64,000 nt of DNA from Spartobacteria bacterium LR76. GTDB lineage: Bacteria; Verrucomicrobiota; Verrucomicrobiia; Chthoniobacterales; Terrimicrobiaceae. Under the pieces are notes generated by a model. The model was not told the origin of the DNA and did no database searches. It was given only the letters and a program-made list of their open reading frames with translations. The position numbers and the translations under genes were made by a program. Positions within the stretch are counted from its first letter, which is position 1; each line of letters opens with the position of its first letter. Location of the stretch: assembly GCA_003054655.1 (NCBI GenBank), contig QAYZ01000016.1, positions 806,001 to 870,000 of the forward strand, given 5' to 3'. Of the stretch, positions 36,971-45,165 are shown piece after piece.

Positions 36971-37861
36971 CTAGGAAAAGAGATCCGCCTGAGCGGGCAT
37001 GGCCCTGGCCGCCTCGTCCTCCACCTCTTTGAGCAAGCCCTTGAACTCGCATTCCCGCAGAGCGGCGATCAGTTCCGGATAGCGGGGGCGGATCTCCAGA
37101 TCCTGCCACCGGACTGGCATCGGAAGGTCCAGGTCGAGGGCCACCATCTGTCGATTACTGACAATTTGATCGCGATGTGTGGCGATTTTTTCCTGGAGAC
37201 GTGCAGGCGTGATCGCCGCGATATTGGCCAGCATCTGCTCGGTCGTGCCATGAGCCTGCACGAGCTGCGCCGCGGTTTTTTCCCCGATTCCCGGCACGCC
37301 GGGGATATTGTCGGAGGAGTCTCCAGTGAGAGCGAGGACGTCGGCAATGAACGCAGGAGGCACGCCCCATTTCTTTTCGACGTCCTCACTCCCGAGGAGG
37401 GCAAACGCCTCCTTGATCGTGGTGTAGATCGAGACCTGCCCGCAGACCATTTGCATGATGTCCTTGTCGTTGGTGGCGATCACAACATCCGCCCCTTCCG
37501 CAATGGCCGCCTTGGCATATGAGGCGATGAGGTCATCGGCCTCGGTGTTCGGAGTTTTCAGGCTGGCGAGGCCAAAGAGCGGGACATTCCTCTGCAGCCA
37601 GCCTTCCTGGGGACGAAGGTCGTCCGGCATTTCCGTCCGATTCTGCTTGTACTCGGGCTGGAGTTCCGTACGCCGCGCAGGCAATCCGCAATCCCAGATC
37701 ACCGCCGCCCGGTCCGGCTTCGTATCCGCGATCATGCGTCGAATGGCCTTGGAAAAGCCGTAAATCGCATTGGTCGGTTCTCCCTTGGAGTTCGAGAGGC
37801 CCCGGATGGCAAAAAAGGACCTGTAGAGGTAGTAGTGACCGTCGATCAAAAGCAGACGCAT
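36971..37861 (-). CDS. Stand-alone 5'-3' exonuclease (PolI N-terminal/flap type)
   Basis: A 296-residue protein like the 5'-nuclease domain of DNA polymerase I, with no polymerase part. MRLLLIDGHYYLYRSFFAI opens the fold. The metal-binding acidic cluster is in NTEADDLIASYAK and ATNDKD, and the helix-hairpin-helix is VPGIGEKTAAQLV. Related stand-alone enzymes (E. coli Xni/ExoIX, phage FENs) remove flaps in replication and repair. It lies upstream of rpoN on the same strand with a 105-base gap, so the promoter for rpoN sits after it. The exact role next to PolI is unknown. Confidence 0.9.
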   Translation of the reverse strand: MRLLLIDGHYYLYRSFFAIRGLSNSKGEPTNAIYGFSKAIRRMIADTKPDRAAVIWDCGLPARRTELQPEYKQNRTEMPDDLRPQEGWLQRNVPLFGLASLKTPNTEADDLIASYAKAAIAEGADVVIATNDKDIMQMVCGQVSIYTTIKEAFALLGSEDVEKKWGVPPAFIADVLALTGDSSDNIPGVPGIGEKTAAQLVQAHGTTEQMLANIAAITPARLQEKIATHRDQIVSNRQMVALDLDLPMPVRWQDLEIRPRYPELIAALRECEFKGLLKEVEDEAARAMPAQADLFS

Positions 37862-37978
37862 CGCCTCAGGTTAGCCGCCAACCGGACGGATGCCAGCAGG
37901 AATCAGAATTTCCCCGGAACTCCCGGGGACTATTGCAGTTGACGCCAGCCGGGATGTTTCCTACGTTGCGCCGCCTGC

Positions 37979-39136
37979 ATGTTATCCAAAATCTTCGCGC
38001 CCATTTTGATCGTGGCACTGCTCATCGCGCGCCCCGTCGCGGCGCAGGAAAGGCGTGAGACGCAAGCATCTACGCCGAGCGATGCCGCGGCGGCCCTTGC
38101 CTCAGCCAAGCAATACGACGAAGCCGGGCAATACGAAAACGCCCTCGCCTCCTACCGGAATCTGCTAAAAAACTTCCCGGCTGCCCCCCAGGCTTCCAAG
38201 GCGCAGTTCCGAATCGCCCAGATCCTCGAGGAGCAGGGCAATGCCAGCAAGGCATTCGATGCCTACCAGACTCTCGTGAGCCGATACCCGGACACACCGG
38301 AGTTTGAGCAGGCGGTCGCTCAGCAGGTCATCATCGCCAACCAGTACCTCCAGGGTAAACGAGTCGTCTTCCTTGGTTTGCCAGTCATTCCCGGCACCGA
38401 ACGCGCCCAGCAGATGTATCGCTCGATCCTGAACAACGCGCCTTACAGCAAGCATGCTCCAGTCGCTCAATTCAACCTCGGCCTCACCTATGAGCGCCAG
38501 AAGATGCTCGTCGATGCCCGCGACGCCTACCAGACCGTACTCGACAAGTATCCGAACAGCGACGTAGCCGACGACGCGCTCTACCAGATCGGCTACATCT
38601 ACATGCAGGCTGGAACGACCGGCGATACCCGCGACCTTTCGGCCATCGTGCAGGCTCGCGAGACCTTCGAAGATTTCCTGCTCCAGTTTCCCAAGAGCGA
38701 GAAGGCCGCCCAGGCTCGCGACAATCTCATTACCCTCGGTCAATCCGAAGCCGGCGACCTGATGACCATCGCGAAGTACTATGACTGGGCCCGCAACTAC
38801 AAAGCCGCCGTCATCTACTACAACGACGTAATCCGCAAGCAGCCCAAGACTCCCGATGCAGAGTACGCAAAGACTCGCCTGAACGAGCTCCGCAACTCGG
38901 TCGGTGAAGACGCCCTCCGTGTCGGCTCCGAACGCGCCGAGTCCGGCGAGCAGCAAGCCCTCCGCCGTCGCTTGCAGGCCCAGGTGGAAACCTCCGCTCT
39001 CGCCGACTACTCCGGCCCCTCCAAGCGGGACATCGTCCCGGATGAGCTCCCGATCTCACGCGCTCCGAAGCTCCGGACCAACGTCCGCGACGTCCAGCCG
39101 CTTCCCGCCGTCGAACCCGCCCTGCCCAATCAATGA
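37979..39136 (+). CDS. BamD/YfiO-like periplasmic TPR protein
   Basis: A 385-residue protein with a signal peptide (MLSKIFAPILIVALLIARPVAAQE) and TPR repeats in the first 250 residues, beginning AKQYDEAGQYENALASYRNLL; the NLGLTYERQKMLVDARDAYQ unit is typical of the BamD/YfiO group. BamD is normally a lipoprotein of the outer-membrane assembly machine. Here no lipobox Cys is present, so the protein would be soluble in the periplasm. Its C-terminal 80 residues are Pro/Arg-rich and atypical. Its stop overlaps lptE (ATGA), supporting an outer-membrane role. A weak promoter (TTGACG, 17 bases, TACGTT) lies about 40 bases upstream. Confidence 0.75.
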   Translation: MLSKIFAPILIVALLIARPVAAQERRETQASTPSDAAAALASAKQYDEAGQYENALASYRNLLKNFPAAPQASKAQFRIAQILEEQGNASKAFDAYQTLVSRYPDTPEFEQAVAQQVIIANQYLQGKRVVFLGLPVIPGTERAQQMYRSILNNAPYSKHAPVAQFNLGLTYERQKMLVDARDAYQTVLDKYPNSDVADDALYQIGYIYMQAGTTGDTRDLSAIVQARETFEDFLLQFPKSEKAAQARDNLITLGQSEAGDLMTIAKYYDWARNYKAAVIYYNDVIRKQPKTPDAEYAKTRLNELRNSVGEDALRVGSERAESGEQQALRRRLQAQVETSALADYSGPSKRDIVPDELPISRAPKLRTNVRDVQPLPAVEPALPNQ

Positions 39137-39633
39137 GAACTGTCAGCCTTCTTCTTGTCGCCATCCTTCTCAGCGGTTGCGGATACAAGCTGGGAGAGAT
39201 TCGCCCCACCCCGATGCGCTCCGTAAGGACGCTCGCCATTCCCACGTTTAAGAACAACACCTACGAGCCGCGCATCGAGGTGCTCATGGCCGACACGGTC
39301 ATCAAGCAGTTCCAGCAGGACGGCACCTACACGATCGTCTCCGATGATACGGCTGACGCCATCCTGTATGGCACGGTCACCAAGATCGAACGCCGCTCGC
39401 TCCGCTCCGTGCAGAACAACGTGCTCGCGACGAGTGAATTCGGCCTCACGGTCACCGTCAGCTACCAGGTGGTCGACCGCGTCACCGGTGCGATACTGAT
39501 GAAGAGCGTCGTCCAGGGTGAAACCTCCTTCTTCTCGTCAAACGACCTCCAAACCACCGAACGCCAGGCCATTCCGCTCGCCGCTCAACGGCTGGCAGTC
39601 GACCTGTCCGCCGCTCTCAGCGAAGGCTGGTAA
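39133..39633 (+). CDS. lptE: LptE-like LPS-assembly lipoprotein
   Basis: A 166-residue lipoprotein with lipobox LLSGC (Cys near residue 16). The core shows the LptE layout: AIPTFKNNTYEPRIEVLMAD, then beta strands such as DAILYGTVTKIERRS and LTVTVSYQVVDRVTG. LptE plugs the LptD barrel that delivers LPS to the outer surface. It follows the BamD-like gene with a 4-base overlap and precedes rsmI by 6 bases. The similarity is to the general family rather than the well-studied E. coli protein, so the role is likely but not certain. Confidence 0.8.
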   Translation: MRTVSLLLVAILLSGCGYKLGEIRPTPMRSVRTLAIPTFKNNTYEPRIEVLMADTVIKQFQQDGTYTIVSDDTADAILYGTVTKIERRSLRSVQNNVLATSEFGLTVTVSYQVVDRVTGAILMKSVVQGETSFFSSNDLQTTERQAIPLAAQRLAVDLSAALSEGW

Positions 39634-39639
39634 GACGCT

Positions 39640-40302
39640 TTGCTGACCGTCATCCCGACTCCGATTGGGAACCTGCAGGATATCACCCTGCGCGCTCTCG
39701 AAGCGTTGCGCGCTGCCGACGTGATCGCCGCCGAGGATACCCGGCACTCCGGCATCCTGCTCCACCATCACGGCATCAGCAAACCGATGATCAGCTTCCA
39801 CGAGCACAACGAAACGGGGAAGACCGCCTCCCTGGTGGAGGAGATCGCCCAGGGCCGCAAAGTCGCGCTTATCACCGACGCGGGCATGCCGGGAATCTCC
39901 GATCCGGGGTTCCGCCTCGTCCGCGCCTGCCGTGAGCGCGACCTCCCTGTCACCGTATTGCCTGGCCCCAGCGCCGTGGTCACCGCCCTGGCCGGCTCGG
40001 GCCTGCCCAGCGACTCGTTTTATTTCGGAGGATTCCTGCCCGTCAAAAGCGGCCAGCGCCGCAATGAACTGGAGGCCGCCACCACCCGCGAAGAGACGAG
40101 TATCTACTTCGAGTCTCCCTATCGGCTGGCCAAAAGCCTCGGCGTCCTGGCCGAGGTGGCTCCCGACGCATCAGTGTGCGTCGCACGTGAACTCAGCAAG
40201 AAATTTGAGGAATACCGGCGAGGGAAGCCTGCCGATCTCGCAGCTCACTACGACGCTCACCCTCCAAAAGGCGAAATCACACTGCTGATCTCGACCAAAT
40301 GA
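39640..40302 (+). CDS. rsmI: 16S rRNA (cytidine-1402-2'-O)-methyltransferase RsmI
   Basis: A 220-residue SAM-dependent methyltransferase of the tetrapyrrole methylase fold. It methylates the 2'-O of C1402 in 16S rRNA, improving decoding fidelity. TPIGNLQDITLRALEAL, AAEDTRHSGILL, ALITDAGMPGISDPG and LPGPSAVVTALAGSGLP are family blocks. No ATG fits; a TTG at 39640 gives the correct N-terminus. The protein is shorter than E. coli RsmI (286) because the C-terminal extra domain is missing. It overlaps the next gene by 4 bases. Confidence 0.92.
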   Translation: MLTVIPTPIGNLQDITLRALEALRAADVIAAEDTRHSGILLHHHGISKPMISFHEHNETGKTASLVEEIAQGRKVALITDAGMPGISDPGFRLVRACRERDLPVTVLPGPSAVVTALAGSGLPSDSFYFGGFLPVKSGQRRNELEAATTREETSIYFESPYRLAKSLGVLAEVAPDASVCVARELSKKFEEYRRGKPADLAAHYDAHPPKGEITLLISTK

Positions 40303-40793
40303 GCGCCGAGCCTCCGTTCCTTCCGGGCGGACGCTCGGTAAGAATCCTGGTCGGCGTCGCCCTTCTTGCCTTTCTTGCGCTCCTGCCCCTCCTGCCGCTC
40401 GGCGGCGGATGGTCTCCGACGTCCTGCACCTTTTATACGCTTACCGGACTCCCCTGCCCGCTTTGCGGCGGCACTCGTGCGGCCAAAGCCTTCCTTCAAG
40501 GAGATCTTCCCGACGCCATCCGCCTCAACGCCCTGGCCATCCCCGCCGTGATCGCCATAGCGACGGTGGCAGCGATCATGATCATCGAGGGACTCCGCGG
40601 CAGACCGCTGCACCCCTGGCAAGCCCTCGTTCAACGCTACGGAAGGTTTCTTCCCTGGCTCCTTCTCGTCCTCATAATCTGGTGGATTCCCCAGATCATA
40701 GGTGCGCTCAGGGGTTCGAAGGCCGAACTGCTGGACTCCAGAAATCCCATTGCCGCCTTCCTCCAGCGTCATGCAGGCAATCAGAATCCTTGA
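40299..40793 (+). CDS. DUF2752 membrane protein
   Basis: A 164-residue protein with three hydrophobic segments. The family mark is TGLPCPLCGGTRAAKAFLQGD, with paired Cys, followed by the conserved RLNALA stretch. DUF2752 proteins are small membrane proteins of unknown function. It sits in the lptE-rsmI unit by a 4-base overlap. The C-terminal 30 residues are hydrophilic. Confidence 0.85.
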   Translation: MSAEPPFLPGGRSVRILVGVALLAFLALLPLLPLGGGWSPTSCTFYTLTGLPCPLCGGTRAAKAFLQGDLPDAIRLNALAIPAVIAIATVAAIMIIEGLRGRPLHPWQALVQRYGRFLPWLLLVLIIWWIPQIIGALRGSKAELLDSRNPIAAFLQRHAGNQNP

Positions 40794-40838
40794 TTTGCGC
40801 TCGACGAAGAGATCGTAAAAACGCTACACGCTCGGACC

Positions 40839-41354
40839 ATGAACTGGTTCTACTCCAAGGACGGCCAACAAGTCGGCCCCGTGGCTTTCACGGAAATCGA
40901 GCGTCTGTACAGCGAAGGTCAGTTGAACGATGACTCGCTCATCTGGCAACAAGGCACCACGAACTGGGTCAAACTGTCCGCCGCCCGCGCGGCCGCCAGC
41001 GAACCAGTACCGGCCGCAGTGCCCGCCCCGGCGATTCCCGTCGCGGAATCCGCTCCCGCCGCCGCGATCCCGGCAGCCAAGGGAAAGACCAGCGGATTTG
41101 CCATCACCTCGCTGGTCCTCGGCATCCTCGGCCTGATCTGCTGCTCGATGTTTCTGGTCAACATCGGCGCAATCGTCTTCGGCCACCTCGCCTTCAACCA
41201 ACTGGCCAAAGATCCTTCCCTGGAAGGTCAGAAGCTGGCCAAGGTCGGTTTGATTCTGGGCTATGTCGGCCTGGTGCTGGGCGTTGTCGTCTGGATCCTC
41301 CAGATCGCCTTCGGCGTCCTGAACTACGCCGCACCGCAGAGTCCGACGTACTAG
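40839..41354 (+). CDS. GYF_2 and DUF4190-type membrane protein
   Basis: A 171-residue protein. Residues 1-50 form a GYF_2 domain (WFYSKDGQQVGPVAFTEI with the later LIWQQGTTNW), which often binds proline-rich peptides. Residues 52-88 are an Ala/Pro linker, and residues 92-160 hold two transmembrane segments of the DUF4190 type (AITSLVLGILGLICCSMFL, VGLILGYVGLVLG). The function is unknown, and the architecture suggests a membrane-bound interaction module. It ends overlapping the convergent der stop by 4 bases. Confidence 0.85.
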   Translation: MNWFYSKDGQQVGPVAFTEIERLYSEGQLNDDSLIWQQGTTNWVKLSAARAAASEPVPAAVPAPAIPVAESAPAAAIPAAKGKTSGFAITSLVLGILGLICCSMFLVNIGAIVFGHLAFNQLAKDPSLEGQKLAKVGLILGYVGLVLGVVVWILQIAFGVLNYAAPQSPTY

Positions 41355-42712
41355 GCCTTCTCCTCCGTCTTCTTCTCTCTCCCGCGCTGCCGTATGATCA
41401 GCGGCAGCCCGGGAAACTCCCATTTCTCACGCAGGCGTGCGCTGAGATAGGTCAGATAGTTGTCCGTGAGCAGGCGGGTATCATTGCCGAAAAGCACGAT
41501 CTGCGGCGGCTCAAAAGCGGATGGTCTCTCTGCCGCCACCTGGGTGGCGTAGAGGAGCTTGAAGCGCCGGGTGCCGCGCATCGGCGGCTGCTGCTTTTCC
41601 ATGACCATGCGCAGGAGCCGGTTCAGTTCACCCGTGCCGGCGCGGCGGGACGCATGCTGGCGCACCTTTTCGATCATGGTGAACAGACGGCGCACGTTCT
41701 CGCCAGTCTTGGCGGACAAAACGACGACCGGAGCATAAGGAAGGAAAAACAATTCATCCCGCACCCGCGCAATGTGTTCCTTCAGCGACTCGGCTTCCGT
41801 CATGTCGGGATCGGAAATCAGATCCCACTTGTTCAGCACGATGATCGCCGCCTTGTAGGATTTCTGAATCAAGCCCGCGATCTTCTTGTCCTGGGCGGTA
41901 ACCCCAGAGGTCACGTCGATCACCAGCACACAGAGATCCGCACGGCGAATCGTCTCCTCGGACCGCATCACGCTGAAGACCTCGACGGACGTGTTGTGCT
42001 TGGAGCGATGACGGATGCCCGCCGTGTCGCAGAGCACGTATTTGCGCCCTTCGCGCTCGCACAGGATGTCGACCGCATCGCGCGTCGTGCCTGGGATGTC
42101 GCTCACGATGGCTCGCTTGTCGTCCAGAATGGCGTTGATCAGCGAGGACTTGCCGACATTGGGCCGTCCCACCAGGGCCAGCTTCGGAAGCCGGGCAAAA
42201 TCTTCCTCGCCTTCCTGCGGAGGCGGCAGCAGGCGATCCACGGCCTCGATCAATTCATCAATCCCACGGCCATGAGCCGCACTGACATCCCGCACCTCCG
42301 CAAAGCCAAGGGAGGCAAAATCGAGGACAAAATCCTCGTGAGCATCGGTATCGACCTTGTTGACGACCAGAATGACCGGGCGACCGGAGCTGCGAATCTT
42401 GGCGGCCAGCGTCTGGTCGAGAGGGGTCACGCCATTTTGTCCATCGACCACGAAAAGGAGGACATTGGCACCCGCAATGGCGATTTCCGCCGCTTCCTGC
42501 GTCGGCTCCGCAAAATCCGGGTCCGGATCGGCACCGATGCCTCCGGTGTCCACGATTTCAAAAGGCTGTCGGCCGAGCCTGCACTTGGCTGTGATTCGGT
42601 CCCGGGTGACTCCTGGCTGATCGTGGACAATAGAAATCCTCCGTCCTGCGAGACGGTTAAAGAGTGCTGATTTTCCTACGTTCGGTCGTCCTACGATGGC
42701 AACGCTATGCAT
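41351..42712 (-). CDS. der: Ribosome biogenesis GTPase Der (EngA)
   Basis: A 453-residue Der with its hallmark two tandem G domains. G1 motifs are GRPNVGKSALFNRL and GRPNVGKSSLINAI; G3 motifs DTGG and DTAG occur in each, and NKVD/NKWD are the G4 motifs. A C-terminal KH-like domain follows. Der is needed for 50S assembly. Its start overlaps the pgsA end by 8 bases. The basic tail (RQRGREKKTEEKA) is normal. Confidence 0.97.
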   Translation of the reverse strand: MHSVAIVGRPNVGKSALFNRLAGRRISIVHDQPGVTRDRITAKCRLGRQPFEIVDTGGIGADPDPDFAEPTQEAAEIAIAGANVLLFVVDGQNGVTPLDQTLAAKIRSSGRPVILVVNKVDTDAHEDFVLDFASLGFAEVRDVSAAHGRGIDELIEAVDRLLPPPQEGEEDFARLPKLALVGRPNVGKSSLINAILDDKRAIVSDIPGTTRDAVDILCEREGRKYVLCDTAGIRHRSKHNTSVEVFSVMRSEETIRRADLCVLVIDVTSGVTAQDKKIAGLIQKSYKAAIIVLNKWDLISDPDMTEAESLKEHIARVRDELFFLPYAPVVVLSAKTGENVRRLFTMIEKVRQHASRRAGTGELNRLLRMVMEKQQPPMRGTRRFKLLYATQVAAERPSAFEPPQIVLFGNDTRLLTDNYLTYLSARLREKWEFPGLPLIIRQRGREKKTEEKA

Positions 42713-43295
42713 GGGGCGTGTCGTGATGCCTGAGCTGGCTCACTCCATCAAGCACATAACCGAGTCCGCTGAGAAGGGTAAACGCTCCGGCGGCGTAAAT
42801 CGGGTACAAATGACCGGGTAATTGGAGCATCACCCAGGCCAGTGCCACCATCTGGGTGGCGGTGGCGGTTTTGCCGATCAGGCTCGGGCGTACTTCGAGC
42901 TTCCCGTTGAGATGCTTGACCACGAGACAGCCTGTCATGATGACGATATCCCGTGCGATCACCAGGACGAGAAACCACAGGGGGAACGCATAGGTCCACT
43001 TGCTGAATGTCAGCGTAATGAGCGCAGTGAGGAGGAGCCCCTTGTCGGCGATGGGATCAAGCACCGCCCCCACCCGGCTCATCTGCCCAAACTTGCGAGC
43101 CACCCAGCCATCGAGCATGTCGGTGACCGACGCGGTGATGAAGACAATGATGGAGGCGATGCGCAGCCACTCCTCTGGCCTGCCGTCCGCAATGCTCCGC
43201 CCGTAGTAAACGGCAAACAGGACAAAAACCGGGATGAGGAGGATCCGCACCACGGTGATGTGGTTTGCGAGTGTCATGATCTTCATTTTCATCAT
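42705..43295 (-). CDS. pgsA: CDP-diacylglycerol--glycerol-3-phosphate 3-phosphatidyltransferase
   Basis: A protein of about 196 residues with a CDP-alcohol phosphatidyltransferase motif, DMLDGWVARKFGQMSRV followed by GAVLDPIADK, giving D-x2-DG-x2-AR-x8-G-x3-D-x3-D. It makes phosphatidylglycerol phosphate, precursor of phosphatidylglycerol and cardiolipin. Four to five hydrophobic segments follow. The ATG at 43295 has AGAGGA just upstream and is preferred over the frame start at 43319. The specificity (PgsA versus other CDP-alcohol transferases) rests on motif spacing and length. It overlaps der. Confidence 0.9.
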   Translation of the reverse strand: MMKMKIMTLANHITVVRILLIPVFVLFAVYYGRSIADGRPEEWLRIASIIVFITASVTDMLDGWVARKFGQMSRVGAVLDPIADKGLLLTALITLTFSKWTYAFPLWFLVLVIARDIVIMTGCLVVKHLNGKLEVRPSLIGKTATATQMVALAWVMLQLPGHLYPIYAAGAFTLLSGLGYVLDGVSQLRHHDTPHA

Positions 43296-43339
43296 CAGTT
43301 CCTCTCGTTCCCAGCGCAAATTTATGCCTCACTCTGCGG

Positions 43340-44491
43340 ATGGATTCGCGCGTTTGGTTGATCGGCATCCCTGTCGTGCTGTTGGTGCTGGCTTCCGGAG
43401 TACCTTCGTTGCGACGCGCCTATCTGGATGGATGGCGGTGTGTACTGCGCCACGGGGCGCTCTGGAAGGTCCCCGCCGGATTTGCCCTCGCCTACGGGGT
43501 GTTCGCTGGCGCACTGGAAATGTGGCTGCTGAACCTGGCCGGCCGCGACTTGCGCCCTGTGTTTCACTTCAATACAGCTCCGCCCGACCTTTCGCCGCTG
43601 ATTGGCGCGGGCCTCGTTCCGGCCGCAGAGCAACTGGCCGCCACCCTGACCTGTCTTGTCTCGGTATTCCCTCTTTCCTGCATCGCCGCCCTGCTCCTGC
43701 TGGTGAACTATCGCGGGCTGGCTCGGGAAATATTCAGGATGGCGCGGGCGCGCTATGGACGGGGCGTCTGGATCATCCTGCCCATCGCCCTGATATGTAC
43801 CTTGTCGGCGCTGATAAAACCGGTTTCGTTCCTCGCTCTCCCCTTTGTTTCCAGGGTGCTGGACACGCCCTCCATTCTCGGTCTGGGTGCGACGATCAAT
43901 CTTCTTTCCTTCATCTTCGAGTTCCTGCTCGGGACGACGATCCAGCTCTGCCTGCTCTTCACCGCCTATGGCTGGGTGCGCGGCCTGAGCCTCAATGATG
44001 AGAGGCTTTTGCCTTTCGCTGTGCGCCGTTTGGGCTACGTATTGAAGTGGTCGCTTGTGATCGTCGCCGCCACACTTCTCATCTTTCACCTGCCCTTCCT
44101 CTGGGATTCGCTGCACTCGGGCAGCATGACATGGAATCCCGAGCTTTGGGCGCGCCCGTTTCTTTCCGTCGCCACGTTGCTTTTCGGAACCGTGCAGATC
44201 CACCTCGCCTTTCACAACACGACGCTCAAGGGTGCCGTCATCGCCAACTTCCGCTTCCTGCGAACCAGCGGCCTGCACTACCTGGGCTTCCTTCTCACCG
44301 CATTTGGATTTCTCCTCATCGCGCAGGTCGTACCGACATTCGGCCTGGAGATTTTCGGCGGCTCTCTCGCGGGTGTCGCGTGGGCCATCCTCGCCCAGAC
44401 GCTGGCTGCGGGCATCGGCGGCTGGCTGCTCGCATCGTGGGTTTGTTTCTTCAAGCAACGTTCCAACGGCGGAAAGGAAATCGCGTATTGA
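43340..44491 (+). CDS. Polytopic membrane protein, unknown function
   Basis: A 383-residue protein with roughly eight to ten hydrophobic segments and no recognisable catalytic motif. Hydrophilic loops are short. It starts 44 bases from the divergent pgsA. It is followed by a degenerate ABC ATPase through a TTGA overlap and then by a squalene/phytoene-synthase-type enzyme by a GTGA overlap. The architecture does not match the FtsX/LolE-type permeases that would normally pair with such an ATPase. It could be a lipid-related membrane protein, but that is inference. Confidence 0.7.
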   Translation: MDSRVWLIGIPVVLLVLASGVPSLRRAYLDGWRCVLRHGALWKVPAGFALAYGVFAGALEMWLLNLAGRDLRPVFHFNTAPPDLSPLIGAGLVPAAEQLAATLTCLVSVFPLSCIAALLLLVNYRGLAREIFRMARARYGRGVWIILPIALICTLSALIKPVSFLALPFVSRVLDTPSILGLGATINLLSFIFEFLLGTTIQLCLLFTAYGWVRGLSLNDERLLPFAVRRLGYVLKWSLVIVAATLLIFHLPFLWDSLHSGSMTWNPELWARPFLSVATLLFGTVQIHLAFHNTTLKGAVIANFRFLRTSGLHYLGFLLTAFGFLLIAQVVPTFGLEIFGGSLAGVAWAILAQTLAAGIGGWLLASWVCFFKQRSNGGKEIAY

Positions 44492-45165
44492 AACCGCTCG
44501 CCCTCGCCTGTCAGCAGATCACGTGTCATCGCCCGGCCTGGAATGAAGCCGGACCGGCCTCGGTTCATGACGTGACCGCGTCCTTCGCCTTCGGCGAGTT
44601 TTGCGCCATCACCGGCCCCGATGGAAGCGGCAAGGGCCTCCTCATGAATGTCCTCGGCCTCATGGAGCAGCCCGACTGCGGGGCTGTCGCCGTAGGGGAG
44701 TACGATGCCTCCGCTCTCGCGCTTGAGGAAATGCGCCAGTTGCGCAATGAGGCCTTCGGGTTTCTCTTCAATCACCCCTGCCTGCTCCCATCCTTCTCCG
44801 TCGCGGAAAATGTCGCCATGCCGCTTTTCCGCATCTGCGGAGGGGATGCGAAGGGCGTGCGCGCCCGTACGCTGGAGGTGCTCGAGTTTTGCGGCATCGC
44901 TCATCTGGAGGGCGATCTGGCCGGCCGTCTGGACTTTTCCCAGCGCCGCACGGTTGCGCTGGCGCGAGCGCTGGCGCATGACCCGGATATCCTCCTGATC
45001 CTCTCTCCCTCCGCGTCCGAAGACCTCCTCCATCTGGCTCGCCGCGCCGCGGTGGAGCTCAACCGCTGCGTGATCTGGGCGGGAGGAGAGGAGCAGTTGC
45101 AACACCACGCCCATCGCCTCATCCAGATGGATCGCGGCAGAATCCTCAGCGACTACCGCCAGTGA
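44488..45165 (+). CDS. Degenerate ABC ATPase (LolD-like scaffold), likely pseudo-ATPase
   Basis: A 225-residue protein from a TTG start that overlaps the upstream stop (TTGA), preceded by GGAAAGGAAA. The LolD-type frame is clear (LLPSFSVAENVAMPL, VALARALAHDPD), yet each nucleotide motif is broken. Walker A is GPDGSGKG (Ser/Thr to Gly). The Q-loop Gln is Asn95 (FLFNHPC). The signature is LDFSQ for LSGGQ. Walker B and catalytic Glu read ILLILSP where LLLADEP is expected. The H-loop His is Gly near residue 199. The reading frame is intact, so it is a pseudoenzyme and not a pseudogene. It may act as a structural partner. Confidence 0.75.
   Translation: MKPLALACQQITCHRPAWNEAGPASVHDVTASFAFGEFCAITGPDGSGKGLLMNVLGLMEQPDCGAVAVGEYDASALALEEMRQLRNEAFGFLFNHPCLLPSFSVAENVAMPLFRICGGDAKGVRARTLEVLEFCGIAHLEGDLAGRLDFSQRRTVALARALAHDPDILLILSPSASEDLLHLARRAAVELNRCVIWAGGEEQLQHHAHRLIQMDRGRILSDYRQ

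Noticed and set aside
37900-37978. Sigma-70 promoter TTGACG-N17-TACGTT before the BamD-like gene
   Set aside because: The -10 box matches only three of six positions; noted in the gene entry but not called as a feature.
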